A DNA stretch of 8,781 nucleotides from contig DDNW01000133.1 in the NCBI GenBank assembly GCA_002341345.1, positions 53,966-62,746 of the forward strand, given 5' to 3'. Both the position numbers and the translations under genes were made by a program. Source of the DNA: Erythrobacter sp. UBA2510. Its GTDB lineage: Bacteria; Pseudomonadota; Alphaproteobacteria; Sphingomonadales; Sphingomonadaceae. A model generated the notes under the pieces. The model was not told the DNA's origin. It worked only from the letters and a program-made list of their open reading frames with translations, and made no database searches. Each line of letters opens with the position of its first letter. Positions within the stretch are counted from its first letter, which is position 1. Positions 1 through 5,855 of the stretch are shown here, one piece after another.

Positions 1-232
1 TAGCCATCACCGTGCGTGCGCGCACATCAAGAATGCTCCCGGCAGGCAGGTTGCGAAAGGTGACCGCAACATCCCCGCGCACGGGTACGAGTGTCACATC
101 GCCACTCTCGCCAATAAACAGCGCCTTGGTCGCCCGGGTCAGTTCGGCGTCGTCGTCGGGGATGATTTCGAAACAGAATTCCGACGGCGCCACGGGGCTG
201 TCGGCGGACTGGCGGAAGGGATCGTCGATCAC
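1..232 (-). CDS. GTA head-spike base-like protein (Rcc01079 family), N-terminal part, cut by window edge
   Basis: The leftward frame from a GTG at 232-230 stays open to the window edge, giving about 77 N-terminal residues. The start is chosen because an excellent ribosome binding site (AGGAGAG, 244-238) lies five bases upstream. The protein opens with VIDDPFRQSADSP. It then contains ELTRATKALFIGESGDV, a strand-rich stretch with VTFRNLPAGSILDVRA, and runs into RTVMA at the edge. From memory of the family, this order (DPF near the start, a TRALYVG-like motif, then VTF..VPAG..LPVR) is the signature of small proteins of about 90-110 residues annotated as spike base protein, Rcc01079 family. The Rhodobacter capsulatus member forms the base of the gene transfer agent head spike. 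The family call is by pattern recognition, without a search. The C-terminus lies outside the window. The gene follows the sulfotransferase by 99 bases and may be cotranscribed. It could instead be a phage-derived protein or a domesticated relative with another job. Confidence 0.72.
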   Translation of the reverse strand, partial: MIDDPFRQSADSPVAPSEFCFEIIPDDDAELTRATKALFIGESGDVTLVPVRGDVAVTFRNLPAGSILDVRARTVMA

Positions 233-237
233 GGGTG

Positions 238-244
238 CTCTCCT
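238..244 (-). promoter_or_regulatory. Shine-Dalgarno site for the spike-base-like gene
   Basis: AGGAGAG on the minus strand, five bases before the GTG start at 232. It is the strongest ribosome binding site seen in the window. It supports the non-ATG start and shows that the partial frame at the edge is a real gene. Confidence 0.65.
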
Positions 245-331
245 GTCATGCTGGCTGGCGATGACGGGGCGAATGTTCTGCGCCTGTTCCTGTAGGAAAG
301 GATTTTCTGGCGACACCGAAAGGGGCACACC

Positions 332-955
332 CTATCCGTCCATCACCTTGACCGGCAGACCCATCCGATTGAGCCGTTTGCGGATGCGCGCGCCAAGCGA
401 ACGACGCTGGGCCGAGGAATTGGTGCGCACGAACTGCCCCTCGGGCACGTCCATACCGAGGAAATTGCCCAGCTTCTGCCAGCCGTCACCCTGCTCCAGC
501 CGCATGACCAGCAAATCCTCAGGCCGCTCGGCGAAATAATCGAGCACGGCCGCATTATGCGCCTCGTAGACGCTCTTGTAGCGCGCCTCATGACCCACTG
601 GCGTGCCGGCATCGTCACCATAGGTGAGCTGCTGGATATGATATGGCCTGGGCCCGAAATGATCATGGATCGAGCGATACCAGCGCTCGGTCTCGCGGAT
701 CGTCAGGATGAATTTTGCGCCCGGGAAAGCCGCATCCAGTTCGCGAAACATCAACGGCCAGGGCATGTCCTCAACTGCATCGTAATCACGCGCAACGGCG
801 AGCCCCGTCTTGACATAGGTCGCGCGCAATTCGTCTAGCGGCGTTTGCCGCCCGAACACGCCGGTGACCGAGAATCCGAGTTGCTCAAGCGCATCCCGCA
901 TCGAGGAAGTGCCGGTTTTCTGGAAGCCGATACAAAAAACCTTGGGCTTGGTCAT
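332..955 (-). CDS. Sulfotransferase, Sulfotransfer_4-like family
   Basis: A 207-residue cytoplasmic protein predicted to transfer sulfate from PAPS to an acceptor, probably a sugar of the polysaccharide or its lipid-linked precursor (inferred from context). The N-terminal phosphosulfate-binding loop is IGFQKTGTSSM at residues 9-19, with Lys13 in the usual position. A middle block DYDAVEDMPWPLMFRELDAAF (residues 57-77) leads into the second PAPS-binding region ILTIRETERWYRS (about 83-95). GDGWQKLGNFLGMDVP (156-171) matches the family's late GDGW..L..FLG motif. The length of just over 200 residues is normal for this family. The start ATG overlaps the stop of the upstream glycosyltransferase as ATGA (952-955), which suggests translational coupling. 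The C-terminus is basic (RIRKRLNRMG). The acceptor cannot be told from sequence. The family also contains members of unknown substrate. Confidence 0.82.
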   Translation of the reverse strand: MTKPKVFCIGFQKTGTSSMRDALEQLGFSVTGVFGRQTPLDELRATYVKTGLAVARDYDAVEDMPWPLMFRELDAAFPGAKFILTIRETERWYRSIHDHFGPRPYHIQQLTYGDDAGTPVGHEARYKSVYEAHNAAVLDYFAERPEDLLVMRLEQGDGWQKLGNFLGMDVPEGQFVRTNSSAQRRSLGARIRKRLNRMGLPVKVMDG

Positions 956-1890
956 GCGCTCGCCTTTCTAGGGTCCGCTCCGGGCGAGCGGAAGCCGCGC
1001 CACCATGTCCACGGCCTGAGCGCCACTTTTTCGAGCGCCGCCGCCTGCTTGATGCCCTGCCCGCTACTGCTTACACGACCGCGCATGTAGCGGGCCAGCG
1101 CCACCAGCCATTGCGTAACAACGCAGGCCCACGCCTTGAGCGGCCCGAAATGCTTGTGGAAGTAATGCGCATTGCCTGCCGCCATGTAGAAGCTGCGCAC
1201 GGGCGAGTGCATGTCGCCGCTGCCCAGATCGTGGAAGATGCGAGCCTCGGGCACCAATCCCAGCCGTCCGCCAGCCTCAGCGATCCGGCGGCAGAAATCC
1301 ATCTCCTCGGTATAGAGGAAGAACTCCGCATCCATCCCACCGAGCCCGTCCCAGATGGCCTTCTCGACCAGCATGAAGCCGCCATTGACCGCCTCGGCAT
1401 CGACCAGTTCCCCGTCAAGCGAGGGCGCATGGAAATTGCCCCGCGCACCAGCCAGACGGCGCAGATTTCCGGCGAGGTTGGGTAGTTCGTGCAAGGTGCG
1501 CGGCTGCGGCTCGCCTAGTTCATCGACCGCCAGCCCACCAAGCACCTTGTACGCGGGGTTGGCTGCGGCGGCATCCAGCAGCACGTCTATCGCACCCGGA
1601 TAGACCCGCGTGTCGGGATTGAGCAGCAAAAGGTAACGCCCGGTGGCGTGATCAGCGAGGTAGTTATTGCCTGCCGCAAAGCCGAGATTGCCTTTCGTCG
1701 GCAGCACCCTGACCTGCGGGAAATGCTCGGCAAGGAAAGCTTCTGACCCGTCAGTACCGTTGTTAACGAACCGGACCTCATAGGTGTGGTGCGCACAGGC
1801 AGGTGCAATCGCCGCCATGCAATCCTGCATGTAGGAGGCGGAATTATACCCCACAATAAGGACACTGACATCGCATCCCGCGGCATTCAT
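952..1890 (-). CDS. GT2 family glycosyltransferase (rhamnosyltransferase/WbbL-like)
   Basis: A 312-residue GT-A fold transferase that would add a nucleotide-activated sugar to the growing lipid-linked repeat unit on the cytoplasmic face. The N-terminus DVSVLIVGYNSASY (7-20) is the typical first strand. KGNLGFAAGNNYLAD (66-80) and the DXD-type metal site LLLLNPDTRVYPGA (87-100) follow. AVNGGFMLVEKAIW (167-180) and FLYTEEMDFCRRIAEAG (191-207) form the acceptor and catalytic-base region. One oddity is VNNGTDGS (42-49), where most relatives have Asp in the second position of VDN. A hydrophobic stretch near 250-270 may associate with the membrane. ATGs at 1926 and 1911 are possible, but the ATG at 1890 is preferred: GGAGG lies ten bases upstream and the family fold begins right after it. 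The stop overlaps the downstream sulfotransferase start. The sugar specificity is not predictable. Confidence 0.85.
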   Translation of the reverse strand: MNAAGCDVSVLIVGYNSASYMQDCMAAIAPACAHHTYEVRFVNNGTDGSEAFLAEHFPQVRVLPTKGNLGFAAGNNYLADHATGRYLLLLNPDTRVYPGAIDVLLDAAAANPAYKVLGGLAVDELGEPQPRTLHELPNLAGNLRRLAGARGNFHAPSLDGELVDAEAVNGGFMLVEKAIWDGLGGMDAEFFLYTEEMDFCRRIAEAGGRLGLVPEARIFHDLGSGDMHSPVRSFYMAAGNAHYFHKHFGPLKAWACVVTQWLVALARYMRGRVSSSGQGIKQAAALEKVALRPWTWWRGFRSPGADPRKASA

Positions 1891-2020
1891 CGCTTGCACG
1901 CCTCCACTCATATTGCAGCGCAGCATCGACGCTTTTCATAGTCGGAGCAATACTCTAGGTAAGTATAAGTACGGTGCAGCGGGCGAAAGCTGCGATGCGC
2001 GCGAGAACGAGACGGGGCAA
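1891..2020. promoter_or_regulatory. Divergent intergenic region, probable back-to-back promoters
   Basis: A 130-base gap between two divergent operons must hold both starts of transcription if the operons begin here. A -10-like TATAAG lies at 1964-1969 on the plus strand, and TATACT at 1967-1962 on the minus strand, so the two boxes overlap. Neither has a convincing -35 box at 16-18 bases, so the exact promoters are uncertain. A perfect tandem hexamer, TAAGTA twice at 1960-1971, forms this AT-rich core. The second half, towards 2020, is G+C rich and carries no recognisable operator. Confidence 0.35.
1960..1971. repeat. Tandem hexamer TAAGTA x2
   Basis: Two adjacent perfect copies of TAAGTA sit in the divergent intergenic region and overlap the best -10-like boxes on both strands. 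It could be a regulator half-site pair or simply an AT-rich promoter core. Two copies of six bases can occur by chance. Confidence 0.4.
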
Positions 2021-2740
2021 ATGATTTCTCACAAGTACCGTTGCATCTTCGTCCATGTCCCTAAGACAGCCGGACAAAGCGTGGAGGCCGCCTTCCTGCA
2101 TTTGCACGGTCTGTCATGGGAAAAGCGCGCCCCGCTATTGCTGCGCCACAATGACGATCCGGCCAAGGGTCCCGAGCGGCTCGCGCACCTGACAGCACGC
2201 GAATATGTGGTTTGTGGCCACCTGCATGCCGATACCTTCTCCGATTATTTCAAATTCGCTTTCGTGCGCAATCCCTGGGACCGGCTGGTGTCCGAATATC
2301 GCTATCGGTTCGAAGCCAAGACCAGCTTTGCATCCTTCGTGCGCAAGAGCATCCCGGTGAAAGAAACGTTCAGCGATTTCTCCCGTCATATCATCCCGCA
2401 AAGCGATTACCTGCTGGACGAGCATGGCGACTACCTCGTCGACTTTGTCGGCCGGTTCGAGACTTTGGCCGAGGATTTCGCCAGGATCACCGCGCGAATT
2501 GACCTCGGCGAGCTGCCTCTGCCGCATCGCAATCTCTCCACTCATGCCGAAAAAACCCGAAAGCGCTGGCCGTTCGGCGGGCGCAAGCACTCGGCAGCGA
2601 GTAAGAAACGCCACTACAGCGACTACTACGATGCCGGATTGCGCGATCTGGTGGCGGATTATTACGCTAGCGACATCGCGCTCTTCGGCTATCAGTTCAC
2701 CTCTCCCGCCCGGCAGGCGGAAACGGCAGTGCAGGCGTGA
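2021..2740 (+). CDS. Sulfotransferase, Sulfotransfer_2-like (carbohydrate sulfotransferase) family
   Basis: A 239-residue protein related to the carbohydrate 2-O/HNK-1 type sulfotransferases, predicted to use PAPS to sulfate a sugar hydroxyl. The opening CIFVHVPKTAGQSVE (8-22) is the 5'-phosphosulfate loop. FAFVRNPWDRLVSEY (79-93) is the 3'-phosphate site with the family's RNPWDR..S. IIPQSDYL (124-131) and DFVGRFETLAEDF (141-153) match the conserved central part. The C-terminus HYSDYYDAGLRDLVADYYASDIALFGYQF has the usual family ending. The frame is open back to 1913, but the ATG at 2021 is preferred because the fold starts directly after it and the upstream residues have no family resemblance; the ribosome binding site there is only moderate. 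It is the first gene of the rightward unit and is followed after 37 bases by the broken flippase. The acceptor is unknown. Confidence 0.85.
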   Translation: MISHKYRCIFVHVPKTAGQSVEAAFLHLHGLSWEKRAPLLLRHNDDPAKGPERLAHLTAREYVVCGHLHADTFSDYFKFAFVRNPWDRLVSEYRYRFEAKTSFASFVRKSIPVKETFSDFSRHIIPQSDYLLDEHGDYLVDFVGRFETLAEDFARITARIDLGELPLPHRNLSTHAEKTRKRWPFGGRKHSAASKKRHYSDYYDAGLRDLVADYYASDIALFGYQFTSPARQAETAVQA

Positions 2741-2777
2741 CACGGAGCCCGCGCCCATCGCACCGGAAAGTTTTGGT

Positions 2778-3952
2778 ATGTCGATCGCCAAAAACACACT
2801 GATCAACCTCGTCGGCCAGATCGCACCCCTGGCGATCGCCCTCGTGACGGTGCCAACCTATCTCAGCGTGCTGGGCGAAGCGCGGTACGGCGTACTGGTT
2901 CTGGTCTGGCTTATAACCGGCTTTCTACTGCTCTTCGATTTCGGGCTGGGGCAGGCGCGCTCGTCATGGGCGACATATCCCGATATGTCAGGGGTCATGT
3001 GATCGAGATGCCCGAAGATGTTCGCGGCGAGATTCTATCTGTGTGGCCGTGGATTGCCGCCATGCTGTTGATGGCCACTGCCGCATTCCGGGCCATTCAT
3101 GCGCCAATGCGACCGCAGTTCCATCGCGGCGATGTCCGAGCCTTGCTGGCCTATGGAATGTGGTCGAGCGTGGGCTCGTTCGGGCGACAGGTGCTCAATT
3201 ACGTCGATCGTTTCATCGTGGGTGCCTTGCAAGGCGCAGCTTCCGCAGCATTATATGCGGTGCCGGTTAACTTCTCGCAGAAAATTGCGGTCGCGCCGCG
3301 AAGCTTTGTCGAGGTCTTGTTTCCGCGCATTGCCAAGCTCGATCCGCAGCGGCAGGTGGACATGGCCAGGCGCGCAATACGCGCGACAATTGCGATGGGC
3401 ACGGCACTCTCGATCTTCACGATGTTTGCTTTGCCGCCCTTCATTTCCGTCTGGATCGGTGCCGACTTCGCGCGTCGCGTCGCCGACTTTGCGCCCCTCG
3501 CCGGACTTCTCATACTGGGAACGACAGCCTTTCTGGTCCCCTCGATGATACTGCGGGCTGCAGGACGACCGCGCGAGACTACGACCATTTTGCTCGCGGT
3601 GCTCGGGCCGTTCGTGGCGATGCTTTATTTCGCGACCGCGTGGTTCGGCCTGATCGGCGCGATCCTCGCCGTCCTGGCGCGCCAATGCAGCGATGCCCTG
3701 CTGTTATCGTGGCGTGCTGGTTTGCTCGGAGCATTTATGCCCGCCCTGGCTCAGGCGTTGGTCCTTGCTGCCCTTGCCTGGGCGCTGCAGCGGTCAATGC
3801 CGGACCTTAGCGTCCCAAGCGCGCTCGCAGAGAGCCTGTTCCTCGTCCTGACCGGCATCTGGGCGCTGTGGCTATCCGATGATCTGCGCAAGCTGGTGAC
3901 CGACATGGCGGGGCGGGCCTTGCAACGCGTGCGTGCGCGAGCGAAAGCCTGA
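2778..3952 (+). pseudogene. Wzx-type polysaccharide flippase (MOP superfamily), disrupted by a frameshift and two internal deletions
   Basis: The gene would encode an inner-membrane lipid-linked oligosaccharide flippase. The first part starts at ATG 2778 with GGAAAG seven bases upstream and reads MSIAKNTLINLVGQIAPLA, then YGVLVLVWLITGFLLLFDFG with GLGQA. This is the standard first two helices and DFGLG motif. After about 2957 the frame no longer reads as a flippase and stops at 3000-3002. The protein resumes two frames over, from about 2960-2966, with HVIEMPEDVRGEILSVWPWI, and runs on to the stop at 3950-3952. Compared with flippases I remember, 30-40 residues around helix 3 are missing at the frameshift. 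About 70 more are missing between AAMLLMAT and AFRAIHAPMRPQFHR near 3080. The remaining C-terminal half (RALLAYGMWSSVG, NYVDRFIVGALQGA, LRAAGRPRETT) looks normal. Total coding content of about 390 residues against a usual 470-500 fits two deletions. A sequencing error alone would not explain the missing segments. Confidence 0.72.
2972..2989. repeat. 18-base inverted repeat inside the flippase remnant
   Basis: GACATATC and GATATGTC form perfect eight-base arms around a CC centre. It lies just after the point where the flippase frame shifts. In the resumed frame it is coding and gives a plausible flippase residue run, so it may be native sequence and not a scar. Confidence 0.55.
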
Positions 3953-3956
3953 GCGC

Positions 3957-4844
3957 ATGGGCCGGTCTGGATTTTCCCTCTACGTCGCTGCAAAAAAGCT
4001 GCGAAATACCGCTGAAAGAGCTGCACGGCGCATGGGCGCGCGCCAGTTCTTCGCCGATCATGGCTGGGCGGCCACGATGCCTGCCATCATCCCGCGCAAA
4101 CTCTGGATTTATTGGGATACCGGGCTTGATGGCGCACCCGAAATGGTCCGCGCCTGTGTCAGGCGCTGGCAGGAAGCCAATCCTGAATGGGACATCAACA
4201 TTCTCGACCGCGACACTGCTCCGACTTACGTCAGCATGCCACAGCTGCCCTCAACTATCGGCAAGGCTCATTATGCCGACGTCCTGCGCACCCGGCTGCT
4301 CGCCATTCATGGCGGTGTCTGGGCCGACGGCACGACCTGGTGCGCCAAGCCACTCGACGACTGGCTCCCTCCGGCTTGTCAGGCGGGCTTCTTCGTCCAT
4401 GTCTGGATCGATGGTGACCGCGAATATAACGGCCGCAGCCATCCGCGCATCCTGGGCAATTGGTTTATTGCCGCCGCGCCGGGCAATTCCATGATCACGG
4501 CTTGGGACCGCATGACCTGCGACTATTGGCAGGGCCGCCGGGCAACGAACAATTATTTCTGGCACAACGATATCGTCGAATACCTGCTGCGAACCGACAA
4601 GGCATGCCGCACCGTGTGGTGCAGGATGCCAAAATACGGAGCCATGGCGCCACATTTGGTGCAGGCGATGTACCGTTTCGGCGGGGACGAGGCCGCAATT
4701 CGTCAGGCCATCGCTGCAGGCTCCATTCCCGTTCACAAGCTAAACTGGAGAATTAAGGTCACAATGCCGGAAATCGAGGACTTCATCCTGTCTGCGATGC
4801 AGCTTGGTCAGTCCGAAAACGCAAGCGCAGGCACAAAGCTATGA
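3957..4844 (+). CDS. Capsular polysaccharide synthesis family glycosyltransferase (Caps_synth / GT32-like)
   Basis: A 295-residue protein of the capsular polysaccharide synthesis family, related to GT32 sugar transferases, and probably one of the transferases that build the repeat unit. After a basic, amphipathic N-terminus of about 40 residues comes IPRKLWIYWDTGLDGAPEMV (45-64), the family's opening IPK.IW.YW motif. Next come WQEANPEWDINILD (71-84) and then KAHYADVLRTRLLAIHGGVW (103-122). The metal or donor site follows as ADGTTWC (123-129), equivalent to the WiDaT pattern of this family and not the strict DXD of eukaryotic GT32. ILGNWFIAAAPGNSMI (165-180) is the usual later motif. The start is ambiguous. 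The ATG at 3957 lies five bases after the flippase stop and lacks a clear ribosome binding site. A GTG at 3933 would overlap the flippase end, and an ATG at 4032 is also possible. The stop overlaps the next start as ATGA. Confidence 0.8.
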   Translation: MGRSGFSLYVAAKKLRNTAERAARRMGARQFFADHGWAATMPAIIPRKLWIYWDTGLDGAPEMVRACVRRWQEANPEWDINILDRDTAPTYVSMPQLPSTIGKAHYADVLRTRLLAIHGGVWADGTTWCAKPLDDWLPPACQAGFFVHVWIDGDREYNGRSHPRILGNWFIAAAPGNSMITAWDRMTCDYWQGRRATNNYFWHNDIVEYLLRTDKACRTVWCRMPKYGAMAPHLVQAMYRFGGDEAAIRQAIAAGSIPVHKLNWRIKVTMPEIEDFILSAMQLGQSENASAGTKL

Positions 4845-5779
4845 CTTTGCCGAACCTGTTCATCGTCGGCGCGCCCAAATGCGCGACCACTGCATTGGCG
4901 CATTACCTCAGCGCCCATCCCGAAATCGGCGCCATGCCCAAGGAGATTCACCACTTCGGCAGCGATCTCGACTATCGGAGGCCTGGGGGCCGGATTGGCC
5001 GAGCAGCCTATGTCGAGCGCGCCAAGGCGGTAGGCGTGAACGCAAAGGTCGTTCTCGATGCTTCAGTCTTCTACCTCTGCTCCGAGACAGCGGCTCAGGA
5101 AATCCGAGAGTTCAATCCGGACTCACGGATCATCATCATGCTGCGCAAACCGTCTGACATGATTCGCTCGCTCCACCAGCAGATGATCAAGGCTCGCGAT
5201 GAAGACATCCTCGACCTTGCCGAAGCCCTGCGTGCAGAGCCCGCGCGGCGCGGCGGCGACCGCATCCCGTCTGGCGCAATCGGGATCAACGGGCTCTTTT
5301 ATCGCCACGTTGCGAGTTACAGCGATCAGGTCGCTCGTTACCTTGAGGCGTTTCCCCATGCCCAGGTCAAGGTCATCCTCTATGACGATCTGCGCAACGA
5401 TGTGCGCGGCGTCTATGACGATGCCTGTCGGTTCGCCGGGGTTGAACCCGATCCGGACGCGGACCTGTCGCCAGTCAACGAGGCGGCCAGCGTGCGCTCG
5501 GGCCTGCTGGTCGAGTTTCAGCGGCGGATCGTCTATCGTTACGACCTCTACAACCGGGCAAGACACTTCCTGCCCTCAGCCGTTCGAAAACCTCTTTGGC
5601 GGGTTTGGAAATCACTGCTCTACAAGCCCGGCAAGCGCGAACTTGCGCCGCCGGGTTTGGAAGAAAGCCTGACCAAGGAGTTTGCCGCGGAAGTGTCCCG
5701 GCTTGAGGGCATCACCGGCAGGAACCTGTCGAACTGGAAACCACTGACCGACACGGGACAAATCTTACAGAACAGCTAA
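4841..5779 (+). CDS. Sulfotransferase, classical Sulfotransfer_1/3-like domain
   Basis: A 312-residue cytosolic-type sulfotransferase, the third in the window and from a third sequence family. LFIVGAPKCATTALAHYL (6-23) is the PAPS-binding loop with Lys13. PKEIHHFG (33-40) is the substrate-side motif found as PKE..FF in heparan-type and bacterial members. IIIMLRKPSDMIRSLHQQM (97-115) carries the Arg and Ser of the 3'-phosphate site. A middle block YRHVASYSDQVARYLEAFP (154-172) with VKVILYDDLRND (176-187) completes the fold, and LSNWKPL near the C-terminus is a typical ending. The length is normal. The start overlaps the glycosyltransferase stop as ATGA (4841-4844), so translation is probably coupled. 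From context it should sulfate the polysaccharide precursor, but lipid or other acceptors cannot be excluded. No PAPS-synthesis genes are visible in the window. Confidence 0.85.
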   Translation: MTLPNLFIVGAPKCATTALAHYLSAHPEIGAMPKEIHHFGSDLDYRRPGGRIGRAAYVERAKAVGVNAKVVLDASVFYLCSETAAQEIREFNPDSRIIIMLRKPSDMIRSLHQQMIKARDEDILDLAEALRAEPARRGGDRIPSGAIGINGLFYRHVASYSDQVARYLEAFPHAQVKVILYDDLRNDVRGVYDDACRFAGVEPDPDADLSPVNEAASVRSGLLVEFQRRIVYRYDLYNRARHFLPSAVRKPLWRVWKSLLYKPGKRELAPPGLEESLTKEFAAEVSRLEGITGRNLSNWKPLTDTGQILQNS

Positions 5780-5795
5780 CTCAACCCTCTGGATA

Positions 5796-5825
5796 TTGCT
5801 TCCCTAAGTGCAGGCGCGGTAATAT
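5796..5825 (+). promoter_or_regulatory. Possible sigma70-type promoter before the polymerase gene
   Basis: TTGCTT at 5796-5801 and TAATAT at 5820-5825 are separated by 18 bases, in the 76-base gap before the polymerase. The arrangement fits a housekeeping promoter and would allow the polymerase to be expressed apart from the upstream sulfotransferase unit. It was found by eye only. The rest of the gap has no hairpin that would end the upstream transcript. Confidence 0.35.
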
Positions 5826-5855
5826 TTCTCGAACTTTGGAGCCAGCACAAGACAC

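Noticed and set aside
229..249. Six-codon leader frame overlapping the spike-base gene start
   Set aside because: An ATG at 249 reads six codons to a TGA that overlaps the GTG start. It is too short to support. The AGGAGAG inside it is better explained as the ribosome binding site.
12..539. Rightward 175-residue open frame at the left end
   Set aside because: It lies opposite the spike-base-like gene and the sulfotransferase, both of which show clear family motifs and good starts. Its own translation is Ser/Arg-rich with no motif, as expected of an antisense frame in G+C-rich DNA.
1891..1926. Upstream starts (ATG 1926 or 1911) for the GT2 gene
   Set aside because: They add 7-12 residues without a good ribosome binding site. 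GGAGG precedes the ATG at 1890, and the family fold starts directly after it.
1913..2020. N-terminal extension of the second sulfotransferase back to 1913
   Set aside because: The extra 36 residues show no family resemblance and would overlap the region needed for divergent promoters. The fold starts at the ATG at 2021.
2135..2806. Leftward 223-residue open frame
   Set aside because: It is antisense to the second sulfotransferase, which has complete PAPS motifs. No recognisable domain is seen in the leftward translation.
2424..3002. A 192-residue protein covering the end of the sulfotransferase and the flippase N-terminus
   Set aside because: Only the part from ATG 2778 resembles a protein family. 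The earlier part is an out-of-frame reading of the sulfotransferase gene.
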